In this document: in pieces, positions 9,296 to 17,776 of the stretch
How the letters are laid out: the number at the start of each line of letters is the position of its first letter
Position numbering within the stretch: position 1 is the first letter of the stretch
Assembly (NCBI GenBank): GCA_949292775.1
Contig: CASFBL010000009.1
Coordinates: forward strand, 1-64,000
Source of the DNA: an uncultured Eubacteriales bacterium
GTDB lineage: Bacteria > Bacillota > Clostridia > Oscillospirales > Acutalibacteraceae
Direction: 5' to 3'
DNA length: 64,000 bases
Translations under genes and position numbers: made by a program
The notes under the pieces: model-generated
Seen by the model: only the letters and a program-made list of their open reading frames with translations
What the model was told of the DNA's origin: nothing
Database searches by the model: none

Positions 9296-9324
9296 TATTT
9301 TGACCGAAGACACACACGATATTC
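9296..9324 (-). promoter_or_regulatory. Possible SigG-type promoter of the ger operon
   Basis: On the minus strand GAATA (9320-9324) and CAAAATA (9296-9302) are 17 bp apart, resembling the forespore SigG consensus with one mismatch in the -10 box. It sits 15 bp upstream of the GerAA start. The match is short, so this is inference supported by the gene's role. Confidence 0.35.
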
Positions 9325-9355
9325 TCAAAGGAAAAGAATAAAGCTGGGATAAAAA

Positions 9356-10033
9356 ATGCTAATCACTTTATTTCGTACAATCATTTTATATATTCTTGTT
9401 CTCATTACCATTCGCATTCTCGGCAAAAGACAAGTCGGCGAGCTGCAGCCTGCCGACTTGGTGCTGACGATTTTGTTGTCTGAAATTTTGGTCATTCCGA
9501 TGCAGGACCCGGAAATCCCGCTGATACACACTGTGATTCCGGTGCTTTTGCTCATCGGCTTTGAAATTGTAATTTCCGTAATAAGTTTAAAAAGCCTGCG
9601 GTTTCGCACATTGCTGCAAGGCAACTCGCTGATTGTAATACGCAATGGGGTTGTCGATCAAAAACAGCTGCAGCGGTTACGCTTTACAATTGATGATTTG
9701 TTGGAGGCGCTGCGCAAAAAAGATGTGTTTGACATTACGACAGTCCAATATGCAATTGTTGAGACAGACGGGACTTTAAGCGTGCTGTTAAAGCCGGAAC
9801 ACACCGTACCTGCTGCCGGAAATTTAAAAGTGCAGTTGCCTGACAACGGCATGCCGACCGTTATTATCAGCGACGGCAAAATCGTGGAAACAGACTTTAA
9901 AGAGTGCAACATGACCCCGGAGAAAATGGATAAGCTGATTCAAAAAAAGCATATTATAGTAAAAGATGTCCTTTTAATGACAATGGATAAAAACGGCAAC
10001 ACGCACATGATTAAAAAGGCGGATACCAAATGA
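9356..10033 (+). CDS. DUF421 (YetF/YcaP-like) membrane protein
   Basis: A 225-residue protein of the DUF421 family. About three N-terminal membrane helices (residues 1-85) are followed by a soluble C-terminal domain. Typical family text is visible: RILGKRQVGELQPADLV, then LRFTIDDLLEALRKKDVFDI and the segment VQYAIVETDGTLSVLLKPE. In sporulating Firmicutes such proteins (YetF, YrbG and others) are often spore-associated; their biochemical role is not established. The next gene overlaps it by four bases (ATGA), and this pairing with a DUF4363 protein is recurrent in Clostridia. It diverges from the ger operon, which supports a spore-related role. Confidence 0.85.
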   Translation: MLITLFRTIILYILVLITIRILGKRQVGELQPADLVLTILLSEILVIPMQDPEIPLIHTVIPVLLLIGFEIVISVISLKSLRFRTLLQGNSLIVIRNGVVDQKQLQRLRFTIDDLLEALRKKDVFDITTVQYAIVETDGTLSVLLKPEHTVPAAGNLKVQLPDNGMPTVIISDGKIVETDFKECNMTPEKMDKLIQKKHIIVKDVLLMTMDKNGNTHMIKKADTK

Positions 10034-10410
10034 AACGACTGTGGATTGCAATTCTTTGCCTGCTGCTTGCTGCTGTGCTTTCAACCGGCGGATATTTCGG
10101 GTTGCAGCACATTTGCCTGCAAATGGAAGAAAAGGCTGACGCCGTGATTGCCGCAGCTAAGGCGGAAGATTCAGAAAATCAAAAGAACGCTATAAATGCG
10201 TTTTTATCAGCATGGAAAAAATATGACTCTTTGCTGGGGGCATTTGTCAACCACCATGAAACTGACGACTTGGACATTCTCATCCGCGGGCTTTCCGACA
10301 AGGCAAGCACAGAGGATTTTGAAGGCGTTTATGAAGATATGTGTGAAATACACTATCGGTTTCAGCATTTGCAGGAAGCCGAAAACCCAAATGTGAAAAA
10401 TGTATTTTAA
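10030..10410 (+). CDS. DUF4363-type small membrane-anchored protein
   Basis: A 126-residue protein with one N-terminal membrane anchor (IAILCLLLAAVLSTGGYFGL) and a helical, acidic extracytoplasmic part. It matches the DUF4363 pattern of a single helix followed by a short helical bundle, and it is coupled by an ATGA overlap to the DUF421 gene, its usual partner. No catalytic motif is visible, and the function is unknown. It probably associates with the DUF421 protein in the same membrane. A strong hairpin follows directly after the stop codon. Confidence 0.75.
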   Translation: MKRLWIAILCLLLAAVLSTGGYFGLQHICLQMEEKADAVIAAAKAEDSENQKNAINAFLSAWKKYDSLLGAFVNHHETDDLDILIRGLSDKASTEDFEGVYEDMCEIHYRFQHLQEAENPNVKNVF

Positions 10411-10447
10411 AAAAAGCGAAAGGAGTATATTCTCCCTTCGCTTTTTT
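10409..10447. terminator. Bidirectional Rho-independent terminator
   Basis: AAAGCGAAAGGAG pairs with CTCCCTTCGCTTT around a six-base loop, with A and T runs on both sides. It lies between the convergent DUF4363 and yunB genes. Confidence 0.85.
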
Positions 10448-10453
10448 GCTCTG

Positions 10454-11140
10454 TTATTCGATGACGACCGCACCATAGTCGTTTATAAGTCCTGCCGTGT
10501 CGCTGTAACCGCTTTCAAACACCTGCGTGAAGGCATCCGGCGTCATGCCGACAATTACGGTTTCTGCAACCGGAACAGAGGTTTTGACTGAAAAGCTGTC
10601 AGTCGCGCCTTTCATAATCAGCCTGCCGTTGATTTCCAGCTCCAAAACAACGCGGTGAATAACCTGATTTAATCCTGCCTGCTCAAATTGAAACGAAAAA
10701 TCCGCTACCGTGTTGGTAACCAGCTGCATGGTAAAGTGAACTTTCGGTCCCAGTCCGTTTGTGTATTCATTGCCAAGGAAAGTGCCAATGGGTATCGAGA
10801 TGGTATATCCTTCTTTTTGTGCCACGCGTTCTGATATTTCCAGGGAAATCCGGCTCTTGATCAGGTTGGCTGTAAACACATCGACTTGCAGGCTTGTAAC
10901 ATAGCCCGATGCATCCTTGCTCAAGTGCACAATGTCATCGTAGGCAATATCATTTTCTGAAACCAGTGCAGCAACGGCTTCGTTGGCGGAAGTAATCATC
11001 ATGCGCTTTGCTGTGTTTTGCGCATAGGAAATGACAACAGGACGCATTTTCAGAAAGGCGGCCAAAATAAGTATAAGTACCAACAGAAACGCTGTCACCG
11101 AAAAGAACAGGCGCTTTTTTCTGCTTTTTCTTTTGCGCAT
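10454..11140 (-). CDS. yunB: Sporulation protein YunB
   Basis: A 228-residue protein with a basic N-terminus, one membrane helix (residues 11-30) and an extracytoplasmic domain. The family features are recognisable: a stretch starting ANEAVAALV after the anchor, IPIGTFLGNE in the centre, and the closing pattern VPVAETVIVGMTPDAF. In Bacillus subtilis YunB is made in the mother cell under SigE and is needed for proper spore formation; its biochemical activity is unknown. AGGTGA precedes the ATG. It is transcribed alone between a terminator and mntP. Together with the ger genes it shows that the organism forms endospores. Confidence 0.9.
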   Translation of the reverse strand: MRKRKSRKKRLFFSVTAFLLVLILILAAFLKMRPVVISYAQNTAKRMMITSANEAVAALVSENDIAYDDIVHLSKDASGYVTSLQVDVFTANLIKSRISLEISERVAQKEGYTISIPIGTFLGNEYTNGLGPKVHFTMQLVTNTVADFSFQFEQAGLNQVIHRVVLELEINGRLIMKGATDSFSVKTSVPVAETVIVGMTPDAFTQVFESGYSDTAGLINDYGAVVIE

Positions 11141-11196
11141 AGTTCACCTGCTTTCCGCATTCCATTGTATGCGGTCACTTCCGCAGGTGTGCAGCG

Positions 11197-11766
11197 TTAG
11201 AAAGAAAGGATTCCTAAGTGTTCCAGGAGGATTTTAAGACCAATCAAAACTAAAATCACGCCGCCGGCAAGCTCAGCTTTATTTTTATGCTTTGCGCCAA
11301 ATTTATGTCCCAAAAACACGCCGACAGCAGATAACAGGAAGGTCGTGCAGCCGATTAAACTGATGCTGACCCAAATGTTGGCCTGCAGGAAAGCAAAAGT
11401 GATACCGACCGCCAAAGCATCAATGCTGGTGGCAATCGCCAGTAAAAAAATTTCCCGAATACTGAATGGCGCGTCGTCTTCTTTATCCTCTTCTTTTTTC
11501 AGCGCATCAAAAATCATTTTTCCACCGATGAAAGCCAGCAAAACGAAGGCAATCCAGTGGTCAATACTTGTGATATAGGTTTCAAACTGTTTGCCGAGCA
11601 CCCAGCCGATAAGCGGCATCAGCGCTTGAAACCCGCCGAAAAACAATGCAATAATCAGGGTTTGCTTCGGCTGGATCTTGTGCATTTTCAGGCCCTGACA
11701 AACCGACGCCGCAAATGCATCCATAGACAGCCCAATGCCAATCAACAACAATTCTCCAATCCCCAT
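11197..11766 (-). CDS. mntP: Manganese efflux pump MntP
   Basis: Exports excess Mn(II) across the cytoplasmic membrane. The 189 residues form six predicted membrane helices in two repeats. Each repeat carries the acidic signature, seen as GLSMDAFAASVCQGLK near the start and ATSIDALAVGITFA in the middle. A cytoplasmic loop with KKEEDKEDD lies between the repeats. The length is typical of MntP (UPF0059). A yybP-ykoY manganese riboswitch with its own terminator hairpin stands directly upstream, so expression should rise when Mn(II) is high. This independent regulatory evidence makes the assignment very safe. Confidence 0.96.
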   Translation of the reverse strand: MGIGELLLIGIGLSMDAFAASVCQGLKMHKIQPKQTLIIALFFGGFQALMPLIGWVLGKQFETYITSIDHWIAFVLLAFIGGKMIFDALKKEEDKEDDAPFSIREIFLLAIATSIDALAVGITFAFLQANIWVSISLIGCTTFLLSAVGVFLGHKFGAKHKNKAELAGGVILVLIGLKILLEHLGILSF

Positions 11767-11796
11767 TTGTGTTCACTCCTATTCTTTTTTTGCCGC

Positions 11797-11839
11797 AAAA
11801 AAAGACCCATGCACAGCAAAAAAGCCGTACATGAGTCTT
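11797..11839 (-). terminator. Riboswitch expression-platform terminator of mntP
   Basis: AAGACTCATGTACGGC pairs with GCTGTGCATGGGTCTT around a run of T, followed by seven T. It lies 30 bp upstream of the mntP start and just after the aptamer, so it is the likely regulated attenuator. Confidence 0.85.
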
Positions 11840-11844
11840 GTCAT

Positions 11845-11921
11845 TTCAGGTAAGCCAGACCAAACGGTCAGTATGTTGACTTGCCGCACCAAACGATGCT
11901 GACTACTCCCTCACGAGGTAA
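11845..11921 (-). promoter_or_regulatory. yybP-ykoY manganese riboswitch aptamer
   Basis: Read on the minus strand, the leader carries the conserved blocks in order: GGGAGTAG, then TCAACATACTGA, then TGGTCTGGCTTACC, closing on a P1 helix (TACCTCG...). These are the core elements of the Mn(II)-sensing yybP-ykoY family. It is preceded by a near-consensus promoter and followed by a terminator hairpin, then mntP. In this family Mn(II) binding favours the antiterminated form, so mntP is induced by manganese. Confidence 0.93.
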
Positions 11922-11925
11922 AGCA

Positions 11926-11954
11926 ATTCTAATACAGAATCCTCGGTTTGTCAA
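11926..11954 (-). promoter_or_regulatory. SigA-type promoter of mntP
   Basis: TTGACA (11949-11954) and TAGAAT (11926-11931) on the minus strand, 17 bp apart, immediately upstream of the riboswitch. Confidence 0.8.
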
Positions 11955-11969
11955 TACAAAATCCTGCAT

Positions 11970-12875
11970 TTATTCCGGCAATTTTTCTTGCAGTCTTTTC
12001 TTAGCGAGCAGCGCGGCGCCAAGCATTCCGGCTTGATTTCTCATTTCCGCTTTCTTAATGGCAACAGACTTACAGCTATGCATCGGGCGGGCATGAATGC
12101 GCCTGCCGATTTCCTCAATAATATAATCCTCATTCATAATGCCGCCACCGAGAATGATACAAGGCGGGTTGAAAATAAAAATCAGCGTAATCAGTCCCCC
12201 GATTACTTCATCAATCCAGTTGTCAATGACCGCACGAATCGTAACATTGTTGAAGTATTCGGGCTGGAAAATCTCGCGGCCGGTTAAGGTTTTTCCGGTT
12301 GCTTCTTTCACACCCTGCACAAGCGCTCGGGTGGAGGCGTACATTTCATAGCAGCCGTTGTTGCCGCAGGTACATTTTCTGCCGCCGGTGTGGGTAACAA
12401 TGTGCCCGAATTCGCCGGCTGAAAAATGCTCGCCCGTATAAATTTTATTGTTTATCCACATGGCGCCGCCAACACCGGTGCCGTAGGTGAGGCACAGAAA
12501 ATCGCTGTAACCGCGCCCGGAGCCAAAGTTCGCCTCTGCGGTGGCGGCGGAATTTACATCATTTTCCACACTGACAGGCAGATTGTATTTCTTTTGAATG
12601 GTTTTGGTAATTTCTATGCCGGTATAGTTCGGGATATTCTCACTTGCAAAAATGATTTTGCCAAGCTCGCTGTTGACCTGCCCCGCCGTACTGATGCCGA
12701 CACAGGCAACCTCCTTTGCATATTCGCCGACAATATTCATGATTTTGTTCATCAGATGCGGCCCACCGAGATTGGCTTCGGTCGGAATCTCAAAGGACTG
12801 TTCAATAGAAAAATCTTCACGAACAATACCATATTTGATGGCAGTGCCGCCAATATCGATTGCAAGTATTTTCAT
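11970..12875 (-). CDS. ROK family sugar kinase
   Basis: A 301-residue ROK protein, predicted to phosphorylate glucose or a related hexose or N-acetylhexosamine. It begins with the ATP-binding loop ILAIDIGGTAIKYG, has the sugar/ATP segment TYGTGVGGAMW, the catalytic ENDVN (Asp base), and the zinc motif CTCGNNGCYEMYAS with its three Cys. There is no N-terminal helix-turn-helix, so it is a kinase rather than a ROK repressor. ATG at 12875 has GGAG eight bases upstream; a GTG five codons earlier is less likely. It is the last gene of the hprK-murB-rapZ-whiA run. A second ROK kinase sits in the same run; they may act on different sugars. Confidence 0.88.
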   Translation of the reverse strand: MKILAIDIGGTAIKYGIVREDFSIEQSFEIPTEANLGGPHLMNKIMNIVGEYAKEVACVGISTAGQVNSELGKIIFASENIPNYTGIEITKTIQKKYNLPVSVENDVNSAATAEANFGSGRGYSDFLCLTYGTGVGGAMWINNKIYTGEHFSAGEFGHIVTHTGGRKCTCGNNGCYEMYASTRALVQGVKEATGKTLTGREIFQPEYFNNVTIRAVIDNWIDEVIGGLITLIFIFNPPCIILGGGIMNEDYIIEEIGRRIHARPMHSCKSVAIKKAEMRNQAGMLGAALLAKKRLQEKLPE

Positions 12876-12897
12876 AATGTTCTCCAACACCTTTAAT

Positions 12898-13791
12898 TTA
12901 TTTCATTTTCTCCGCCAAACTGCACAGTTTTTGAAGGCGGTGATAAACCCCGGAACGAGACATCGGCGGCGAAAGTGCATCGCCAATCTGCTGCAAGGAA
13001 AAGTCGGGATTTTCAAGCCTTAAGTTTGCAATTTCCTGCAATTCCGGCGGCAGCTCCCGAAACTTCACACTTTTTTTCAGTTTTTGGATACTTTGTGTTT
13101 GCCGAACCGCGGCATTGACGGTTTTGTTTAAATTGGCGTTTTCAAAATTTAACCGGCGGTTCACATTATTGCGTATGTCTTTGTAAACAATGACATCTAT
13201 AAACTCCATGACAAATTTAGAAGCACCCATGATGCCGAGCAGATTTTGAATTTCCTCTGTCTTTTTAAAATACAGCACATAAAGCCCGTTGCGCTGAACC
13301 TCTTTGGGCGAAAAATCACTGTTTTCCAAAAACTTTTTTAAGTCCTGACTAAGGTTATAATGCGGAACGACAAACTCCAAATGATAATTTTTTTCAGGCG
13401 AGCTAATGGTGCCGCAGGCTAAAAAAGCACCGCGCAAAAATGCGCCGACACAGCAGTCGTCCGCAATATTGCTCCAGTTCAGGCGTCTGGCTCGCTCCGT
13501 GCCGTCGTAACCAAACGCGGCAAGCACCCGAAGCCTGTCCGCCCGCTGCTCAACAGCAACCCGAAATTTTTTGGCCGTTGACTGCTCCAAATCGGCAGGT
13601 TTTAAACAAAGGCGTTCCGTTAAATATCTGTATTTTTCGGCAACCGCCTTATTTTCTGTGGAAATGGAGATGTCTTTTGCCGAAAAGCCGCGGCCAAATA
13701 AAAACAGGCCATAACATTCCGCCAACTGACAGCAGGCGTTTTCCGGCTCGATGCGCAAAAGCTCTTCTTTCAACTCCGAAGAAAAAGACAT
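12898..13791 (-). CDS. whiA: DNA-binding protein WhiA
   Basis: WhiA (DUF199) joins an N-terminal LAGLIDADG-like domain to a C-terminal helix-turn-helix. In Streptomyces it controls sporulation genes; in Bacillus it influences chromosome segregation and division. Visible here are the opening SFSSELKEELLRIEPE, the central GAFLRGAFLACG, and the C-terminal LQQIGDALSPPMSRSGVYHR, which is the HTH. The 297-residue length is normal. It starts 9 bp after the rapZ stop. In Bacillus and most relatives yvcK lies between these two genes; here it is absent. Confidence 0.96.
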   Translation of the reverse strand: MSFSSELKEELLRIEPENACCQLAECYGLFLFGRGFSAKDISISTENKAVAEKYRYLTERLCLKPADLEQSTAKKFRVAVEQRADRLRVLAAFGYDGTERARRLNWSNIADDCCVGAFLRGAFLACGTISSPEKNYHLEFVVPHYNLSQDLKKFLENSDFSPKEVQRNGLYVLYFKKTEEIQNLLGIMGASKFVMEFIDVIVYKDIRNNVNRRLNFENANLNKTVNAAVRQTQSIQKLKKSVKFRELPPELQEIANLRLENPDFSLQQIGDALSPPMSRSGVYHRLQKLCSLAEKMK

Positions 13792-13800
13792 AATGACTCT

Positions 13801-14661
13801 CTACCTTTTCATATCTCTGTGATACACACGGCTGTTGGCGCCGGTTTCCAGCAAATGCTTATTGATAAGCTCTGCAAATACGACGGAACGATGCTTGCCG
13901 CCTGTGCAGCCAATGGCGATGGTCAGCTGACTTTTTCCCTCGGTTCTGTATAAGGGCAAGAGGTAATCCAACAAATCAAGCAGTTTGATTTCAAGACCTC
14001 TCGACTGGTCAAATTTCATGACAAAGTTACGCACCGGTTCTTCAAGCCCGGTGTGCTGTTTTAATTCGGGAATATAAAACGGGTTAGGCAGGCAGCGCAC
14101 ATCAAAGACCAAATCCGCTTCTTTCGGTGCGCCGTATTTAAAGCCGAAAGAAATGCAGGAAATTTTCAGTGCACTTTCCGCATTATCCAAAAAGAGGTTT
14201 GCAACACGCTCCTTAAACTGGGAGCTGGTGACATCGGATGTATCAATGATATAATCTGCTTTCTGCCGTGCAGGCAGCAAGATTTCCCGCTCTTTATTAA
14301 TTGCCTGTAAAATCGACGGCGTGCTGAATTCATCAGCCAGCGGATGCTTACGGCGTGTTTCCTGATAACGACGCATGATGACCTCATTGTCTGCGTCAAT
14401 ATAAAGGATTTTATATTTGACCTTCATATTTTCAAGGTCGCCCAAAACATCAAACAGAGAGGAAAAGGAACTGCCGAGCCGAATATCTGCAACCAGCGCC
14501 ACACGATCGCGTTTTTCCTTAGATTTCAATAAAAGCTGCACAAAGGTGGTAATCAGCTCCGGCGGCATATTGTCTACACAAAAATATCCGATATCCTCTA
14601 ACGCGTCAATCGCGCGGGACTTCCCTGCTCCGGAAAGTCCGGTAACAATGACCAAATCCAT
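13801..14661 (-). CDS. rapZ: RNase adapter / nucleotide-binding protein RapZ (YvcJ)
   Basis: P-loop ATPase/GTPase of the RapZ-YvcJ family. In enteric bacteria RapZ governs GlmS synthesis through small RNAs; in Bacillus YvcJ affects competence. The Walker A motif VTGLSGAGKSRA is at residues 6-17. A region around LVADIRLGSSFSSLFD follows, and the C-terminal domain contains the conserved IAIGCTGGKHRSVVFAE. At 286 residues the protein is full length. It sits between murB and whiA, transcribed in the same direction with small gaps, as in many Firmicutes. Confidence 0.96.
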   Translation of the reverse strand: MDLVIVTGLSGAGKSRAIDALEDIGYFCVDNMPPELITTFVQLLLKSKEKRDRVALVADIRLGSSFSSLFDVLGDLENMKVKYKILYIDADNEVIMRRYQETRRKHPLADEFSTPSILQAINKEREILLPARQKADYIIDTSDVTSSQFKERVANLFLDNAESALKISCISFGFKYGAPKEADLVFDVRCLPNPFYIPELKQHTGLEEPVRNFVMKFDQSRGLEIKLLDLLDYLLPLYRTEGKSQLTIAIGCTGGKHRSVVFAELINKHLLETGANSRVYHRDMKR

Positions 14662-14674
14662 TTTGGCTCACTTC

Positions 14675-15577
14675 CTATCCTATATATTTTACTTCCGTTT
14701 CCAAATGTACGCCCTTTTGCGCGTACACACGCTCTTGAACAGCGTGAATCAGATTCAAAATATCCGTTGTAGTCGCGCCGGCTTTGTTGATGACAAAGCC
14801 GGCATGTTTTTCGCTGACTTGCGCGCCGCCGACCGTAAATCCTTTAAGCCCGCATTCTTCAATCAGCGCACCGGCAAAGTAGCCTTCCGGGCGCTTAAAG
14901 GTGCTTCCCGCACTCGGATATTCAAGCGGCTGCTTCGCTTTGCGGCGAGACATTTTATCATCCATCGCCGCCCGAATTGCAGAAGGTTCACCCGGCTGCA
15001 AGTGCAAACGAAGCCCGGTAATCACATAGTCAGAATCTGTATAAACACTTTTTCGGTAACCCAAAGCAAGCTCGTCGCCCGAAAAAGTTCCGAAAGACCC
15101 GTCCGGCGCAATATGCTCGCAAGCCAACAAAACATCTTTCATTTCTCCGCCGTAGGCACCTGCATTCATATAAGCAGCGCCGCCTGCCGTGCCGGGAATT
15201 CCGAAAGCAAATTCAAGACCCGTCAGCGCGTGCTTAAGCGCGAAATTACAAAGACCGGTCACAGAAACGCCGGCATCACAAGTCACGATGCCGTCACCGT
15301 GATATTGAACCTGTGAAAAAGCGGGTCCAATACGGATGACAACCCCGGGGAAACCGTCATCTGAAATCAAAAGATTGCTGCCGTTGCCGATGATGCAAAA
15401 CCGCACCTTTTGCGCACGGCAGGCTGTGAGAATATCCGCCAGCGCGTCACGCCCGCTGGGCAAAACATACAGCGCCGCAGGACCGCCTGTCTTGAAACTG
15501 GTAACCGAAGACAGCGGAAATTCTTTATGATATTCAGTTTTATGCTTTTCTGCAGCCGCTATAATCACTTCGAACAA
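14675..15577 (-). CDS. murB: UDP-N-acetylenolpyruvoylglucosamine reductase MurB
   Basis: NADPH-dependent flavoenzyme reducing UDP-GlcNAc-enolpyruvate to UDP-MurNAc, the second committed step of peptidoglycan synthesis. The FAD-binding region shows SVTSFKTGGPA and IIGNGSNLLISDDGF. The substrate domain has FGIPGTAGGAAYMNAGAYGG and the catalytic-serine region SAGSTFKRPEGYFAG. This is the compact type II MurB at 300 residues. The first codon is apparently TTG (15577), supported by GAGGGA five bases upstream; a GTG three codons on is an alternative. It follows the ROK gene by 16 bp. Cytoplasmic and presumably essential. Confidence 0.96.
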   Translation of the reverse strand: MFEVIIAAAEKHKTEYHKEFPLSSVTSFKTGGPAALYVLPSGRDALADILTACRAQKVRFCIIGNGSNLLISDDGFPGVVIRIGPAFSQVQYHGDGIVTCDAGVSVTGLCNFALKHALTGLEFAFGIPGTAGGAAYMNAGAYGGEMKDVLLACEHIAPDGSFGTFSGDELALGYRKSVYTDSDYVITGLRLHLQPGEPSAIRAAMDDKMSRRKAKQPLEYPSAGSTFKRPEGYFAGALIEECGLKGFTVGGAQVSEKHAGFVINKAGATTTDILNLIHAVQERVYAQKGVHLETEVKYIG

Positions 15578-15593
15578 AACAATCCCTCACAAA

Positions 15594-16541
15594 TTATTCA
15601 TCTAACAGCGCTGCGCCAATCACACCGGCATCATTGCCGAGGATAGCGGAGCAAATCTGTGTCTGCTTGCCGCAGTGAATGCTGTAACGCTCTTTTTCCA
15701 CAATCTTACGAATGGGTTCAAGCAGCGGTTCCCCTTCACAGCCGATACCGCCGCCAACGCAAAGCACATCAGGCTGAAATACATTGATGGTATTGGTAAT
15801 GCCAGCAGCAAGATATTTTATGTATTTATCCACAACAACCTTAGCGGCAATGTCGCCTTTGCGCATACCGTCAAAAGCCGTTCTGCCGTTGACTTGGTCA
15901 AGGTCACCGTTCACTATTTCCCACATCAGGGAGTCTTTATTTTCCTGCATTGCCTTTTTGGTTTGGCGCACCAGGGCTGTTGCCGAAGAATACGCCTCCC
16001 AGCAGCCGCGTCTGCCGCAGGTGCAGGGTTCACCGTCTACAACAATGACCGAGTGCCCCATTTCACCTGCCGCGTCGTTGCAGCCGTTGACAATTTTGCC
16101 GTTGACAATAATACCGCTGCCAACACCGGTGCCAAGCGTAATGGCGACGAAGTTTTCAACATTGCCGCCGGCACCTGCAACCGCTTCGCCGAGTGCGGCG
16201 CAGTTGGCGTCGTTCTCAAGATAAATCGGCTTATCGAAATATTTAGAAAGAATATCTCTCGCAGGAACTTTGTCAAAACCAAGGTTATTGGCATATTCAA
16301 TAATGCCCAGCCGTTTGTTGACAGAACCCGGGGTGCCGATACCGATAGAAGAAACCTCATCCATCGTAATGCCTGCATCTGCAATCGCATCGTTTACACT
16401 TGCGGCGATATCGGCCAATATCTCCTTGGCAGGCCGCGGGCAGGCTGTTTTGCGTTTGCCCTTGCCGACGATTTTATACAACTCATCAACGACGCCCGCC
16501 ACAATATTGGTTCCGCCGAGATCTACACCTATTCTATACAT
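15594..16541 (-). CDS. glk: ROK family glucokinase
   Basis: A 315-residue ROK kinase, likely glucokinase, trapping imported glucose as glucose 6-phosphate. It shows RIGVDLGGTNIVAGVVD at the start, IGIGTPGSV, the catalytic ENDANCAALGEA, the GTGVGSGII phosphate loop and the zinc-binding CTCGRRGCWEAYSSA. This pattern is closer to Bacillus GlcK than that of the other ROK protein in the window. ATG at 16541 is chosen for the strong GGAGG nine bases before it; the open frame runs 43 codons further upstream into the hprK end without a good start. Placement directly after hprK fits a role in carbon-source sensing. Confidence 0.9.
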   Translation of the reverse strand: MYRIGVDLGGTNIVAGVVDELYKIVGKGKRKTACPRPAKEILADIAASVNDAIADAGITMDEVSSIGIGTPGSVNKRLGIIEYANNLGFDKVPARDILSKYFDKPIYLENDANCAALGEAVAGAGGNVENFVAITLGTGVGSGIIVNGKIVNGCNDAAGEMGHSVIVVDGEPCTCGRRGCWEAYSSATALVRQTKKAMQENKDSLMWEIVNGDLDQVNGRTAFDGMRKGDIAAKVVVDKYIKYLAAGITNTINVFQPDVLCVGGGIGCEGEPLLEPIRKIVEKERYSIHCGKQTQICSAILGNDAGVIGAALLDE

Positions 16542-16581
16542 ATTCTGATTCCTCCGAAAAAATATTTGCAATGTTATGGCA

Positions 16582-17550
16582 TCAATAGTTCTGCCAAATT
16601 TCCAGTTCTTCTGCCGGGGCACTTTCCTCATCATCCATGCCAAGATGATGTAACAGTTCGCGCGCCGCATTATAGCCCATTTTCTTTTGCCGGTTGTTCA
16701 TAGCGGCAACTTCAATGATAACAGCAAGGTTACGACCGGGTTTAACAGGGACAACCGTGACCGGAACTTTTACTCCCATGACATCAATATAATCATTTTC
16801 AAGACCCATGCGGTCGTAAACCTTTGTAGAGTCCCAGGGCTCCAGCTGAATCACCATGTTAATGGTTTCGGTAAGTTTGACAGCACCCATACCGAAAATG
16901 CGCCGCGCATTGATGATTCCAATACCTCGCAGCTCAATAAAGTGCCGAATATTGTCCGGTGCGGAGCCGACCAGCGTTTTTGCAGAGACACGGCGAATCT
17001 CAACTGCATCGTCTGCAATCAGCCGGTGACCACGCTTGATAAGTTCGATAGCGGTCTCACTTTTACCAACGCCGCTGTCTCCGACAATCAAAATACCTTC
17101 GCCGTAAACTTCGACCAAAACGCCGTGACGCGTGATGCGGTCAGCAAGCTCTGTGCCAAGAAAATAAATCAACGAGGACATGCAACTCGATGTAGATTCC
17201 TCTGTCCGCAAGAGCGGCACTTCATATTTTTCAGCAAGCTCCCGCAAGGTTTCCGGGCACTCCAAATTGCGGGTAATCAAAATTACAGGCGGGTGTCGGC
17301 TTGTAAGGCGGTCGAGCCCCTCTCTCTGCTGCACAGGCGTCTGTGTTTTCAAAAACTCCAGTTCAGAAAGGCCCAAAATCTGCACTCGCGCGGGGTCAAA
17401 ATAGTCGTCACGCCCCGCAAGCAAAAGCCCCGGACGGTTGACATCCTGTGAGGTCACAGACAGCTCTGCCGGGTCTTTCGGCATATACAGCGTCTCAAAA
17501 GAAAACTCTTTAATGACACGCGCCAAAGAAACGGAATAGTTGGAAGCCAT
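16582..17550 (-). CDS. hprK: HPr kinase/phosphorylase
   Basis: Bifunctional enzyme that phosphorylates Ser46 of the phosphocarrier HPr when glycolytic intermediates are plentiful and removes the phosphate otherwise. It is the central switch of carbon catabolite repression in Firmicutes. The Walker A motif GDSGVGKSETA (about residue 155) lies at the start of the catalytic domain. The HprK signature ELRGIGIINARRIFG and the C-terminal VPVKPGRNLAVIIEVAAMN are both present. The N-terminal domain is complete, giving 322 residues. GGGAGGG precedes the ATG. It heads the run hprK-glk-murB-rapZ-whiA-ROK. Confidence 0.96.
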   Translation of the reverse strand: MASNYSVSLARVIKEFSFETLYMPKDPAELSVTSQDVNRPGLLLAGRDDYFDPARVQILGLSELEFLKTQTPVQQREGLDRLTSRHPPVILITRNLECPETLRELAEKYEVPLLRTEESTSSCMSSLIYFLGTELADRITRHGVLVEVYGEGILIVGDSGVGKSETAIELIKRGHRLIADDAVEIRRVSAKTLVGSAPDNIRHFIELRGIGIINARRIFGMGAVKLTETINMVIQLEPWDSTKVYDRMGLENDYIDVMGVKVPVTVVPVKPGRNLAVIIEVAAMNNRQKKMGYNAARELLHHLGMDDEESAPAEELEIWQNY

Positions 17551-17712
17551 TAAAAGCCCTCCCTAAGTTCATATTCCTTTATATTATAAACGATATAAAA
17601 CAAGTTTCCAATAGTTTTTTCCCAATTTCAGTAAATATTTTCACGGATTTTTCTGCTTTTCCCCCGTTATGTAAGATTTTAAAAAAATTGCAAAAAAGCT
17701 TTGCTTTTCATA

Positions 17713-17741
17713 TTGCTTTTCTAACATTTTTCTTGTATGAT
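17713..17741 (+). promoter_or_regulatory. SigA-type promoter of the GH51 gene
   Basis: TTGCTT (17713-17718) and TATGAT (17736-17741), 17 bp apart, 35 bp upstream of the GH51 start. Confidence 0.6.
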
Positions 17742-17776
17742 GATTAAAATTTTCAGTTTGCGCGGAGGAAACTTAT

